Under the pieces are notes generated by a model. It did no database searches, was not told the origin of the DNA, and saw nothing but the letters and a program-made list of their open reading frames with translations. Of a stretch of DNA of 64,000 bases, positions 42,385-51,044 are shown piece by piece (positions within the stretch are counted from its first letter, which is position 1; every line of letters starts with the position of its first letter). Both the position numbers and the translations under genes were made by a program. Source of the DNA: Klebsiella oxytoca NBRC 105695 (lineage in GTDB: Bacteria; Pseudomonadota; Gammaproteobacteria; Enterobacterales; Enterobacteriaceae); NCBI RefSeq assembly GCF_001598695.1, contig NZ_BCZK01000007.1, positions 229,428-293,427 on the forward strand. The letters run 5' to 3'.

Positions 42385-43719
42385 TTATACCCCCTTACGC
42401 ACGCACCAGAAACCGTAGAAAGCGACATACACAAAGCACAGGAGCGGAGCGATAAAGGCGATTTGCATATTGCCGCCGTTCATATCCGAGATAATGCCCA
42501 TCACCAGCGGAATAACGGCCCCGCCGATAATCGACATCACCACGATCGAGCCTGCGGTCTGGGTATCTTTCCCCATCCCTTTGATGACCAGACCAAAGTT
42601 CGTCGGCCAGCATGGCGCCATACAGAAGCTGACCAGAATGAGCGCATAGACCGCCAGCATTGAACTGCTGAATACGGCAACCAATAAAAGGACAGTGGCG
42701 GCCAGGGCAAAGCTACCGAGCAGCAGCGCCGGGTTCAGGCGGTTCATCAACCAGGTGGCCACGGTTTTACCCACAGCGTAAATCACCAGAGAAGCCAGCA
42801 GCCAGTAAGTCGCGGAGTGCTCGCTGGTGCCCTGCTGCACGAGCTGCACAAAGCGAATCGTGAAGCTCCATACGCCAACCTGGGCGCCGACGTACAAAAA
42901 CTGCGACAGGATCCCGAGGCGAAAGCGCGGGATAGCAAACAGGCGTTTCAGCGTAGGTCCCATGCTTTCCGTCGGGAGTTGCTGCTGCTGAGAGGGCGTG
43001 CCCTTGCACGACGGGAATTTAATAAACACGAACACCAGCGCCAGCACCACCAGCACGGAGCCGATAATCAGATAGGGTCCGACCACCTGGCCGACCATTT
43101 GATGGCGCGCAGCGTCCGCGGCGGCGGCGGGCATCGCCAGCAGCTGTTCATGGCTCGGATCGTTCTCGCCAAACACCATCACCTGGCCAATCAGCACGCC
43201 GGAAATCACGCCCAGCGAGTTGAAGATCTGCGAAAAGTTAATGCGCTGGGTGGACGATTGAATCGGGCCCAGCAGGCTTGAATAGGTGTTTGCCGACGTT
43301 TCCAGAAAAGAGAGTCCGCAGGCGATCACCCCCAGGCAGGCGAGGAACGCGCCGTAGGTCATGATCTGCGCGGCCGGAACGAACAGGAAGCAGCCGAGGG
43401 CGTACAGGCACAGCCCAATAATGATCGCCGCTTTATAGGAATAACGCTTTATCAGCGCCGCCGCAGGCAGGGCGACAAAAAAGTAGCCGAGGAAAAAAAT
43501 CGACTGTACCAGCGCCGTCTGGGTATCCGTTAAATCGAAGCCCTTTTTAAACTGGGCGATCAAAATATCATTCAGGTTGCCCGCCATCCCCCATAGCGCA
43601 AACAGGCAACAGACCAGTAAAAATTGCAGCCAGGGGGTATGCGGTAAATACGCGCTGGTGTCCAGTTTTTCATTGTGGACCGCCGCTTTATCGACCTTAT
43701 CCGTGATTAGCGTACTCAT
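42385..43719 (-). CDS. FucP-family sugar:proton symporter
   Basis: A 444-residue MFS carrier of the FHS branch (fucose/deoxyribose/glucose permeases). It has LFALWGMAGNLNDILIAQFKKGFDLTDTQ in helix 1-2, QSIFFLGYFFVALPAA, FLETSANTYSSLLGP in helix 4, RINFSQIFNSLGVISGV, and CMAPCWPTNFGLVIKGMG late. The AL-Q-F helix 1 Asn/Asp residues match the proton/sugar site of FucP. DeoP of Salmonella is in the same branch. It lies 36 bases behind the ribokinase gene, and 1 base ahead of the VOC gene. Confidence 0.9.
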   Translation of the reverse strand: MSTLITDKVDKAAVHNEKLDTSAYLPHTPWLQFLLVCCLFALWGMAGNLNDILIAQFKKGFDLTDTQTALVQSIFFLGYFFVALPAAALIKRYSYKAAIIIGLCLYALGCFLFVPAAQIMTYGAFLACLGVIACGLSFLETSANTYSSLLGPIQSSTQRINFSQIFNSLGVISGVLIGQVMVFGENDPSHEQLLAMPAAAADAARHQMVGQVVGPYLIIGSVLVVLALVFVFIKFPSCKGTPSQQQQLPTESMGPTLKRLFAIPRFRLGILSQFLYVGAQVGVWSFTIRFVQLVQQGTSEHSATYWLLASLVIYAVGKTVATWLMNRLNPALLLGSFALAATVLLLVAVFSSSMLAVYALILVSFCMAPCWPTNFGLVIKGMGKDTQTAGSIVVMSIIGGAVIPLVMGIISDMNGGNMQIAFIAPLLCFVYVAFYGFWCVRKGV

Positions 43720-43755
43720 TGAGCTATCCTCTTAATGGTTTTTATACAGTAGGGT

Positions 43756-44700
43756 TTATGCCATTTCATAATCAGAGGCGGCACGCAAAAGCCGTTCTCG
43801 TGCCTCCTGGTACTCAGGTAAAGATGATGCGCCCTGCTTTTCGACGCTGACGGCGGCGTAGGCCGCCGCAAATCGGGCTGCGGCATGCAGCGGCTCGCCG
43901 CAGGCCAGTCGCGCCGCCAGCGCGCCGTTGAAGGCATCGCCCGCGCCGGTGGTATCGCGGGGATGAGAAGGAAAGCACGGAATAGGGGATTTCACGCCCT
44001 GCTCGCTCAGCAGGGCGCCCTTTGCGCCGAGGGTGATAATGACGTTGCGCGCGCCCTGAGCATGCAGCGCATCGGCGGCCTCGGCCGCGGCCGCCAGAGA
44101 GTCAACCCGGCGCCCGGTCATTAACCCGGCCTCCGTGGCGTTCGGCGTGAGCAGATCCACTTTGCTTAGAAAGGCGTGCTCAACGGGCTGCCAGGGCGCA
44201 GGATTGAGCACCACGAAGGCCCCGGCCTCTTTGCCGGCGTCAACGACCTGCTCAATGGCGGAAAGATTGTTCTCCAGCTGAACCAGCACCACATCCGCGC
44301 AGCCGATAGCGGGAATGCAGCCGGCGATTTCATCATCGGTCACCGTCATATTCGCGCCGGGGTCGACGGCAATCATGTTTTCGGCATCATTGCCGGCCAC
44401 ATAAATCAGCGCGTTGCCGGTGGGGACGTCTTCGGCGACCAGCAGCGTCACGGCATTGAAGCCCACGCCTTTCAGATGACGGCGGGCAAAATGGCCGAAG
44501 GTATCATTGCCAATCTTGCCGATATAGTGGACATTCGCCCCCGCTTTTAGCGCGGCGGTGGCCTGGTTCGCCCCTTTCCCCCCGGCGCTGGTCATACTCC
44601 CGCAGGCCACTAACGACTCGCCCGGTACCGGAAAGCGCTCCACCCTGGCAACCATGTCGAAATTGAATGAACCAAAAACACAGACTTTTCCTGACATCAT
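43756..44700 (-). CDS. Ribokinase-like PfkB sugar kinase
   Basis: A 314-residue PfkB kinase. Substrate loop SAGGKGANQATAA (near 38-50), NPAPWQP, and the catalytic anion hole DTTGAGDAFNGAL (near 251-263) with Asp as base. It is closest in pattern to RbsK and DeoK. It phosphorylates the 5-hydroxyl of a pentose or deoxypentose in characterised relatives. It lies 8 bases after the epimerase stop. A kinase of a different family (FGGY) is encoded on the opposite arm, so two phosphorylations or two substrates are expected. Confidence 0.85.
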   Translation of the reverse strand: MMSGKVCVFGSFNFDMVARVERFPVPGESLVACGSMTSAGGKGANQATAALKAGANVHYIGKIGNDTFGHFARRHLKGVGFNAVTLLVAEDVPTGNALIYVAGNDAENMIAVDPGANMTVTDDEIAGCIPAIGCADVVLVQLENNLSAIEQVVDAGKEAGAFVVLNPAPWQPVEHAFLSKVDLLTPNATEAGLMTGRRVDSLAAAAEAADALHAQGARNVIITLGAKGALLSEQGVKSPIPCFPSHPRDTTGAGDAFNGALAARLACGEPLHAAARFAAAYAAVSVEKQGASSLPEYQEARERLLRAASDYEMA

Positions 44701-44708
44701 TCGCTCCT

Positions 44709-45398
44709 TTATACGAGCTCGGGGGAGTGCAGCGCGGCGGACAGATCGCGGGACATTTTTTCCCAGGCCTGCTCAAGCGGCATATCCGGGCGGAATAAAC
44801 CGCTGCTGCCCATGACCAATATCTGCGCCCCGGCTCCCAGCAGCTCGCGGTAGGTGTTGCGATTGCATGAGCCGTCGACTTCCAGCAAGAAGCTGAGGTT
44901 GCCGCTCTCTTTTAGCTGATGAAGCTGCGCGATTTTGGCGAGCATTTCGGGAATAAAAGGCTGACCGGCATAGCCTGGATCGACGGTCATCACCGTCACC
45001 TTATCGAGCAGATGCAGATAGTGCTGGATGCTCTCAACCGGCGTGGCGGGATTGAGCACCACGCCCACCTCTTTCCCCGCCTGGCGAAGCATATTGATGA
45101 GCCGGAAGGCTTCGCGGCAGATGGTTTCCGGATGCAGTGAAATAGCGTCAGCGCCGGCTTCTATCAGCGACGGGATAAACGAGGCGGGCTCTTCGACCAT
45201 CAGGTGGACATCGATGGGAAGCGATGTGTAGGGACGAATTTGCGCCACAAAGCTGGCCGATAGCGCCAGATTTTTGACATAGTGGCCGTCCATTATGTCG
45301 ACATGCAGCCTGTCGGCTTTGCCGTTTAAAAAGTGCAGCTGTTCCGTCAGCTTCATCATGTCCATACACATGAGCGAGGGAGAAAGGTAATAACGCAT
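44709..45398 (-). CDS. D-allulose-6-phosphate/ribulose-phosphate 3-epimerase-like enzyme
   Basis: A 229-residue TIM barrel of the ribulose-phosphate epimerase family. SPSLMCMDMMKLTEQLHFL, HVDIMDGHYVKNLALS, the HLMV strand, TVDPGYAGQPFIPEML and LEVDGSCN match E. coli AlsE more closely than Rpe. Metal ligands His/Asp of HVDIMDG, His of VHLMV and Asp of LEVDGS are present. It should epimerise C3 of a ketose phosphate. It is first in the sugar arm behind the DeoR gene. Confidence 0.85.
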   Translation of the reverse strand: MRYYLSPSLMCMDMMKLTEQLHFLNGKADRLHVDIMDGHYVKNLALSASFVAQIRPYTSLPIDVHLMVEEPASFIPSLIEAGADAISLHPETICREAFRLINMLRQAGKEVGVVLNPATPVESIQHYLHLLDKVTVMTVDPGYAGQPFIPEMLAKIAQLHQLKESGNLSFLLEVDGSCNRNTYRELLGAGAQILVMGSSGLFRPDMPLEQAWEKMSRDLSAALHSPELV

Positions 45399-45507
45399 AA
45401 GGCCTCATTTATTCCGGTAGTGGCTGATTTCAGGCAAAGTCTGGCCCTGCCGCGGGAAGCAGCGTTTCGACATTGCGCGTATTAACCGTCACGTCATGAC
45501 GGCGTAC

Positions 45508-46308
45508 TCAGGCGATTTGTAGGCCGACGTTATGCCAGGTCATCTCTTTTTCCAGCAGCGGATCGACAAACTTTTCGGTCACCAGACAGTCCAGCTCGCC
45601 CAATCCGCCGATGCGCGCGACGCCTGTTCGCCCCAGCTTGCTGCCGTCGACCAATGCCACGGTCTGACGGGCCGCCAGCATCATCTGTTTCAGCAGCGCA
45701 GCGTGGGCTTCCGTACCCGCATATAAGCCGCTATCGCGCTCCAGACCCTGGCAGGAGAAAAAGAGCGTATCGATGGCATACTCGCGCAGCGTTCGTGAGG
45801 CAGTTTCACCGAAGAACGACTCTTCGGTCGGGGAGAAGTCGCCCCCCAGCCCCACGAGATGCAACGAGCGTCGGCTCATCAGGGTTTGTAAGATGCGGAT
45901 GGAGGGCGTAATAACCGTTAACGCCATCTCCGGCATCTGCCGGGCCAAAAACCAGCTGGTGCTGCTGCCGTCCAGGACGATGGTCTTTCCCGGCTGGAGA
46001 AACTGCAGCGCTTTACGGGCAACGCGCATTTTGCCTTCGCTGTGCAGCAGCGTTCTTTGCTGAAAGCTTCCCTGGCTATCTTCGACCGGCAGGGCGGACG
46101 CTGCCGCTCGGGTCGTCGGCAGCGGGTTTTCCGCCGCCAGCGCTCCGCCGTGGCTCCGATTTAAGATCCCTTTCCGTTCCAGCTCGCTCAGATCGCGGCG
46201 AATCGTTTCCCTTGAGACCCGAGTCGCTTGCGCAATCTCATTCACCCGCATCACGCCGCGTTGGCCCAGCAGTTCAACAATCAAACGATGACGTTCCAGC
46301 GGCAACAT
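45508..46308 (-). CDS. DeoR-family repressor, sugar cluster left arm
   Basis: A 266-residue DeoR regulator. The N-terminal HTH (RHRLIVELLGQRGVMRVNEIAQATRVSRETIRRDLSELERKGILNRSHGGAL) is canonical; the C-terminal sugar-phosphate sensor domain has GKTIVLDGSSTSWFLARQM and ALVDGSKLGRTGVARIG. It faces the aldolase gene across a 399-base region and reads in the same direction as the epimerase operon. It probably represses one or both arms until a phosphorylated sugar appears. Confidence 0.9.
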   Translation of the reverse strand: MLPLERHRLIVELLGQRGVMRVNEIAQATRVSRETIRRDLSELERKGILNRSHGGALAAENPLPTTRAAASALPVEDSQGSFQQRTLLHSEGKMRVARKALQFLQPGKTIVLDGSSTSWFLARQMPEMALTVITPSIRILQTLMSRRSLHLVGLGGDFSPTEESFFGETASRTLREYAIDTLFFSCQGLERDSGLYAGTEAHAALLKQMMLAARQTVALVDGSKLGRTGVARIGGLGELDCLVTEKFVDPLLEKEMTWHNVGLQIA

Positions 46309-46707
46309 AGCTCTCTCCTGAAGTACATAATCAGATTACCTTTCCCTTGCGCAGGGCGTTGAGACCTCGGGAATGTCCGGCGAAGGCGAGCTTTTCGCTG
46401 CCGGACAGTGTGATAGCGCACGCATTTCGGCTGCACTGCCGCCAGCGTTTTTGCTATCTCGCCCGCTATTCAGGCATAAACAAAAACAAACAAAAATAAA
46501 TGCAATATTGCCTTTGCGCCCGTTTATGACCGTTTACGCCCGCTTTGCGAGGGCACTGTTCATTTCTTGCCTGCTAATTAAAAACAAATGAAAATAAAAA
46601 AATGCTAAATCGATCACGTTATTTTCATTTGATGCGTTTTTAAATGGATTTAAGCCGAATAACAGCATTAAATGAAAGTAATTAAAAACAAAGAGCAGGA
46701 TAAGACC
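46309..46707. promoter_or_regulatory. Divergent control region of the sugar cluster
   Basis: This 399-base AT-rich region has no gene. The main feature is the inverted repeat CAAATGAAAATAA (46585-46597) and TTATTTTCATTTG (46619-46631), a candidate DeoR-type operator. TGCTA-N6-TCACG (46603-46618) sits between the arms and partly matches a CRP site. A poly-AC/A tract (about 46480-46500) lies further left. Confidence 0.6.
46585..46631 (+). promoter_or_regulatory. 13-bp inverted repeat, candidate DeoR-family operator
   Basis: CAAATGAAAATAA and TTATTTTCATTTG are perfect complements, 21 bases apart (34 between centres), upstream of the aldolase gene. TTTCATTT-rich half-sites are typical of DeoR-family operators. 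Confidence 0.6.
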
Positions 46708-47421
46708 ATGAATGAAACAACCCATCGTTTTGCACGTTTAGTTGACCTGAGCGCAGTCCAGGCCACCAGTACCGAAGCGGACGTTCGCGCCTGCGCCGAG
46801 CTGGCTGCCCGATACAACATTATTTCCGTCCACGTTCTGCCCTGCTGGACGCGTTTTCTCAGTACGTTGCTGCCGCAGCAGGGCACAGGAGAGGTGATGA
46901 TTGGCGGGCCGGTCGGCTTTCCCGGCGGCGGGCATGCCACCGACACCAAGGTTCAGGAGGTGCGCCAGCTGATTGCCGACGGCGCCCGCGAAGTGGATAT
47001 GGTGGTGAATATTGGCAAAGTGTTATCCGGCGATTATGACTATGTGCGCGAAGATTTGCGCCGCGTGGTGGAAGCCGCCGCCCCGGTACCGGCCAAAGTG
47101 ATCCTCGAAACGCACTATCTCAATGAGGAGCAGATTCGCCGTGTGTGCGATATCGCCGTAGAGGTGGGGATGAAGTGGGTCAAAACCTCTACCGGCTGGG
47201 CGCCCACCGGCGCCACGGTGGAAAAAGTCAGCATCATTGCCGACCAGCTTAAAGGCCGAATCGATATCAAAGGGGCCGGAGGCATTCGCGATCTGGCCAC
47301 GGTGCGCGCGCTCTACCAGCTTGGCGTCCGCCGCTTTGGCATGAGCCATGGCGCGGTCACAAAGGTGCTGGCTGAACTGGAGCAGCATCCGGAACGTTTT
47401 CCCGAGCTGAACGCCGATTAA
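46708..47421 (+). CDS. deoC: DeoC-family deoxyribose-phosphate aldolase-like enzyme
   Basis: A 237-residue class I aldolase. The Schiff-base Lys lies in VKTSTGWAPTGATVE; the proton-relay Asp/Lys lie in REVDMVVNIGKVLSGDYDYV and IDIKGAGGIRD. The segment PVGFPGGGHATDTKV replaces the usual GFPLGxxxTxxK. The family cleaves 2-deoxyribose 5-phosphate to glyceraldehyde 3-phosphate and acetaldehyde, but the neighbours suggest another ketose or deoxy sugar. The ATG at 46708 is chosen, since AGCAGGA lies 8 bases upstream; 12 extra residues from 46672 would be Lys-rich and unlike the family. Confidence 0.82.
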   Translation: MNETTHRFARLVDLSAVQATSTEADVRACAELAARYNIISVHVLPCWTRFLSTLLPQQGTGEVMIGGPVGFPGGGHATDTKVQEVRQLIADGAREVDMVVNIGKVLSGDYDYVREDLRRVVEAAAPVPAKVILETHYLNEEQIRRVCDIAVEVGMKWVKTSTGWAPTGATVEKVSIIADQLKGRIDIKGAGGIRDLATVRALYQLGVRRFGMSHGAVTKVLAELEQHPERFPELNAD

Positions 47422-47432
47422 ACTGAGAGACC

Positions 47433-47453
47433 GCGGGCCTGATGGCCCGCTTT
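47433..47453 (+). terminator. Attenuator-like hairpin between aldolase and kinase genes
   Basis: GCGGGCC / GGCCCGC with loop TGAT is followed by TTT, 12 bases past the aldolase stop. It probably lowers readthrough into the kinase gene rather than ending the operon. Confidence 0.5.
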
Positions 47454-47474
47454 AAGAGGTCACCGGAGTCAGTG

Positions 47475-48980
47475 ATGAAAGATAAAATACTCACGATTGA
47501 TGTTGGCACTGGCAGCACCCGCGCCGCTATTTTGCGCATTGACGGCGCGATGATCGGCTTTGCGCAAAGAGAGTATGAGCAAACCACGCCGCGTGCGGGC
47601 TGGTCAGAACAGGCCCCTTCTCTATGGTGGCAGGCCGCCTGCGACTGCATACGCGAGGTGCTTTACCGCTATCCTGAAACGGCTGCGCAGATTGCGGTTA
47701 TTGGCGCCTGCGGGCAAATGCACGGTACCGTTCTACTGGACGATCGCGGCGAGCTGGTGGAGGACAGGGCGCTGCTGTGGAATGATAAGCGTAGCCAGCC
47801 GCAGGTGGATGCCTTTAGCGCGCGCGAAGGGCGGGAGAAGTGGCTGGCGCATTTAAATAATCCACCCGCGGCGGCGTGGCCCGCTTTTAAATTAGCCTGG
47901 TGGCGTGAACATCATCCGGAGCGCTGGCCGCAGCTCGCCAAAGTGTTAATGCCGAAGGACTATATTAATTTCATGCTGACCGGCGCCCTGGCGACCGACT
48001 ATAGCGAGGCGTCCTGCTATTTCCTGATGGACAGCGAAACCCGCGCCTGGTCTTCGCAAGCCTGCGAAACGTTTGGTCTGCGGGTCGATCAGCTACCGGA
48101 TCTTAAACTTTCCAGCGACATAATCGGCCAGGTGACCCCACGCGCAGCCGGCCTGACGGGCCTGCCGGCGGGTATCCCGGTGGTTGCCGGTACGTCGGAT
48201 ATGGCGGCCTCTTTACTGGGTTCGGGAGTGTATGAACCGGGGATGGCGTCCGACTCTACCGGCACGTCGACGCTGATTACGGTGGTATCGCCGCGGCCGT
48301 TGCGCCATCCGTTGGTCAATAACCTTCATCTGGCTAACGCGGCCTGGGGCGGATTTACGATTCTCGACGCCGGCGGCGATGCCGTCCGCTGGGCGCGGCT
48401 GGCGCTGGCCGATAACCAGATTACGCATCCGCAGCTTTTGCAGGAAGCGGCAGCGGTGCCGGCGGGCGCGGAAGGGCTGCTCTTTCTTCCCTATCTGACC
48501 GGAGAACGCCTGGCCGAACACACGAACTCGCGGGCGCAGTTTTTCGGCCTGCAGCGTAAGCATCGCCGCGGTCATTTATTCCGCGCGGTCCTGGAAGGGG
48601 TGGCCTTTGCGTCCTGGCGCAATCTTCGCCAGCTGCAGGCGTGCGGGCAATATCCGCAACAAATGATCGCTTCCGGCGGCGGCGCGCGCAGCCCGCTGTG
48701 GCTTGAAATCAAAGCCGCGGCGTACAATCTTCCGATATTATCTACGCGCAATCAGGAGAATGGCGTCACCGGATGCGGTATTATCGCCGGGGTTGGCGCG
48801 GGGCTGTACGCCGATTTTGCCAGCGGCGTGCGCCAGACGGTGCAGTTCGACAAACTGATTTCGCCAGATCCCCGTCTGCGGGATTATTACCACGCCTGCA
48901 GCGAGCTTTTTGATACGCTGTACCGGCAATCCACCGCCTTATACGACAGGCTGGATGCGCTCAGCGTGGGACCCGACTGA
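47475..48980 (+). CDS. FGGY-family carbohydrate kinase (xylulokinase-like)
   Basis: A 501-residue FGGY kinase. The N-lobe nucleotide motif ILTIDVGTGSTRAAI (4-18) and second FGGY signature, around GLLFLPYLTGERLAEHTN and LEGVAFASWRNLRQL, are clear; the ASGGGARSPLWLEIKAAAYNLPI segment closes the site. The active Asp-type motif GTSDMAASLLGSG is present. Such kinases phosphorylate ketopentoses, polyols or autoinducer-2. The ATG at 47475 follows GGAG by about 7 bases. Together with the AlsE-type epimerase it suggests a ketose substrate. Confidence 0.88.
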   Translation: MKDKILTIDVGTGSTRAAILRIDGAMIGFAQREYEQTTPRAGWSEQAPSLWWQAACDCIREVLYRYPETAAQIAVIGACGQMHGTVLLDDRGELVEDRALLWNDKRSQPQVDAFSAREGREKWLAHLNNPPAAAWPAFKLAWWREHHPERWPQLAKVLMPKDYINFMLTGALATDYSEASCYFLMDSETRAWSSQACETFGLRVDQLPDLKLSSDIIGQVTPRAAGLTGLPAGIPVVAGTSDMAASLLGSGVYEPGMASDSTGTSTLITVVSPRPLRHPLVNNLHLANAAWGGFTILDAGGDAVRWARLALADNQITHPQLLQEAAAVPAGAEGLLFLPYLTGERLAEHTNSRAQFFGLQRKHRRGHLFRAVLEGVAFASWRNLRQLQACGQYPQQMIASGGGARSPLWLEIKAAAYNLPILSTRNQENGVTGCGIIAGVGAGLYADFASGVRQTVQFDKLISPDPRLRDYYHACSELFDTLYRQSTALYDRLDALSVGPD

Positions 48981-49041
48981 TACGCAAAGGTAAGCCAGCG
49001 CCGCATCGCGCGTAACGTGCCGTAAATAAGAGAGAGGCAGA

Positions 49042-49815
49042 ATGTTTGCAGAAGAAAGACAGGAGAAGTTGCTCAGTATTCTCAGGGAAAAACGCAAAGT
49101 GGCTGTTTCTGAGATGTGTGACGTCTTTAATGTATCTGGCGCCACCATTCGTGCCGATCTCCGCCAGCTGGAAGATGAGGGGCTGCTGACCCGTACCCAC
49201 GGCGGCGCCGTTCTTCGGACGCGGGCGAGCTTTGAACAGGCGTCGGACGCGCGCGAAATTGTTAACCTCAGCGCGAAAGAGCGGATCGGCCAGCGCGCGG
49301 CGGCGCTGGTTGAGGATGGCGACATTATCGTGCTGGATACCGGTACCACGACTCTGCATATCGCGCGCAATATTCGCGACCGACAGAACGTTACGGTGGT
49401 CACCAATGATTACCAAATCGCCCGCGAGCTGGAAGCCAGCCCCTCTATTCAAACCATTCTGCTGGGTGGGATCGTCAAGAAGGGATACCACTGCGTGGTG
49501 GCGATCAACGGACGTTCCATACTTGATACCCTGAACGTCGATAAAGCGTTTATGGGCGCCAATTCGCTGTCGCTGAAACACGGCGCCTGCGTGGCCGATA
49601 TCATGCTGGCAGAAACGAAACGCGGCATGGTTGAACACGCCAGTCAGGTGATTATCGTCTGCGACTACAGCAAGCTGAATAATACCTCGCTTGCCCAGTT
49701 TACCGCCGCGGATCGTATTGATACCGTGGTGGTGGATCGTCTGCCTGATGACGTTCAGGCGTATCGTCATGCCGGCATTCAGGTGATCTCTCTGGATGAA
49801 GAGGCGCATCTCTAG
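49042..49815 (+). CDS. DeoR-family regulator, sugar cluster right arm
   Basis: A 257-residue DeoR protein. HTH ERQEKLLSILREKRKVAVSEMCDVFNVSGATIRADLRQLEDEGLLTRTHGGAV; sensor domain with GDIIVLDTGTTTLHIARNI and IIVCDYSKLNNTSLAQF. It ends the right arm, 61 bases behind the kinase gene. The cluster thus has two DeoR regulators of clearly different sequence (LSELERKG versus LRQLEDEG in the HTH), one per arm. Confidence 0.9.
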   Translation: MFAEERQEKLLSILREKRKVAVSEMCDVFNVSGATIRADLRQLEDEGLLTRTHGGAVLRTRASFEQASDAREIVNLSAKERIGQRAAALVEDGDIIVLDTGTTTLHIARNIRDRQNVTVVTNDYQIARELEASPSIQTILLGGIVKKGYHCVVAINGRSILDTLNVDKAFMGANSLSLKHGACVADIMLAETKRGMVEHASQVIIVCDYSKLNNTSLAQFTAADRIDTVVVDRLPDDVQAYRHAGIQVISLDEEAHL

Positions 49816-50222
49816 CGTGCGGTTCCGGCGGCGCTAATTTAGCGGGAGAAGACGTTTTATTTTACGCGTTGCCTCTGTGGTAAAACTTTTCTCTTTATTA
49901 AATGCGTAACGACCTGTCTGGGTTGGGGGCAGCGCCTCTTCTCTGGCATATTCTGCTGTGATGCCTGCGGTAACCCACGGATATGATTAACGAATTTCCT
50001 CCGAAAAGCCGGGGGTAATCTACAGAACCCGCGCCACTTCATGTATGATTTTTCTCCCCGTTCGGGCGGCTGCGCTGATTTTCACCGGCCGCGCGCCGAG
50101 CGGTCGATCATTGCGGATAATGATTCAGGCGAAGAATACGATTCGTCGCCAACGATAAATAACAATCCCGACCATCTTTCAGAACGCTGAATTATCGTGA
50201 GGGCATCACAGGGAGCATGACT
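49816..50222. other. 407-base intergenic region before artJ-like gene
   Basis: No gene or RNA was recognised. The last 12 bases give a GGGAG ribosome site for the next gene. Scattered A/T-rich hexamers could be promoter parts, but none stands out. Confidence 0.4.
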
Positions 50223-50954
50223 ATGAAAGGCGCTTATCTCGCACTTGCGCTCGGTTTATTTACCGGTTCGGCGCTGGCGGCCGAGCGGGTGATCCATTTT
50301 GGCACCAGCGCAACCTATCCGCCGTTTGAATTCGTCGACGGCAATAATCAGGTGGCGGGTTTTGATATTGATATCGCCAGAGCGGTATGTAAGGAGCTAC
50401 AGGCTACCTGCAGCTTCACCAATCAGAGTTTTGATAGCCTTATTCCGGCACTGCGTTTTAAGAAAATGGATGCGGCGATCGCCGGGATGGATATCACGCC
50501 GCTGCGTGAGAAGCAGGTGGATTTTTCGACGCCGTACTTCAACGAACTGTCGGCGGTGGCGGTCGTGCGCAAAGATACCTTCCACACCTTTGCCGATTTA
50601 AAAGGCAAGAAGCTTGGTCTGGAGAACGGCACTTCCCATCAGCGCTACCTTCAGGATCGCCATCGTGAGATTGCGTCGCAGGCCTATGACAGCTATCTGA
50701 ACGCGCTTGTCGATCTGCGTAACGGGCGGCTGGACGGCGTGTTTGGCGACGTATCGGCGATGAAAAACTGGTTAAAGGAAAACCCGGATTTCGTCATCAT
50801 GGATGAGCGCGCCACCGACCCGGAGTATTACGGCAAAGGGCTGGGCATTGCGCTGCGTAAGGGCAATCCGCTGCTGGCGGAGATCAACCAGGCGCTGGAG
50901 AAAGTGATGGCTTCACCTGAATACAGCGAAATTAAAGATCGCTGGATTAAATAA
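50223..50954 (+). CDS. ArtJ/ArtI-like arginine-binding periplasmic protein
   Basis: A 243-residue solute-binding protein of the polar amino acid family. The signal peptide ends ALA-AERVIHFG. Ligand-site positions resemble E. coli ArtJ: TSATYPPFEFVDGNNQVAGFDIDIA, SFDSLIPALRFKKMDAAIAGMDIT, LGLENGTSHQRYLQD, NGRLDGVFGDVS and KGLGIALRKGNPL. It should capture arginine or a related basic amino acid. The ATG at 50223 is chosen since GGGAG ends 7 bases before it and only 1 base before the alternative at 50217. No permease or ATPase gene is adjacent, so it would feed a transporter encoded elsewhere. Confidence 0.85.
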   Translation: MKGAYLALALGLFTGSALAAERVIHFGTSATYPPFEFVDGNNQVAGFDIDIARAVCKELQATCSFTNQSFDSLIPALRFKKMDAAIAGMDITPLREKQVDFSTPYFNELSAVAVVRKDTFHTFADLKGKKLGLENGTSHQRYLQDRHREIASQAYDSYLNALVDLRNGRLDGVFGDVSAMKNWLKENPDFVIMDERATDPEYYGKGLGIALRKGNPLLAEINQALEKVMASPEYSEIKDRWIK

Positions 50955-50988
50955 TCCAGCCGATAGCGACCGGGAGTCTTAACCATTC

Positions 50989-51044
50989 TGCGTCACGCCC
51001 GTTCTTCGCCAGGAACGGGAGCGATTCGTGACGCATTTGTTTTA
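50989..51044 (+). terminator. Nested-hairpin terminator after artJ-like gene
   Basis: An outer 9-bp stem TGCGTCACG / CGTGACGCA encloses an inner 7-bp stem CCCGTTC / GAACGGG, followed by TTTGTTTTA. A second small hairpin, GCTGGATT / AATCCAGC, overlaps the stop codon at 50941-50960. Confidence 0.7.

Noticed and set aside
42385..47421. The known deoxyribose operon deoQKPX
   Set aside because: The FucP-type permease, PfkB kinase, DeoR and DeoC genes fit in part, but the AlsE-type epimerase, FGGY kinase, VOC protein and second DeoR do not.
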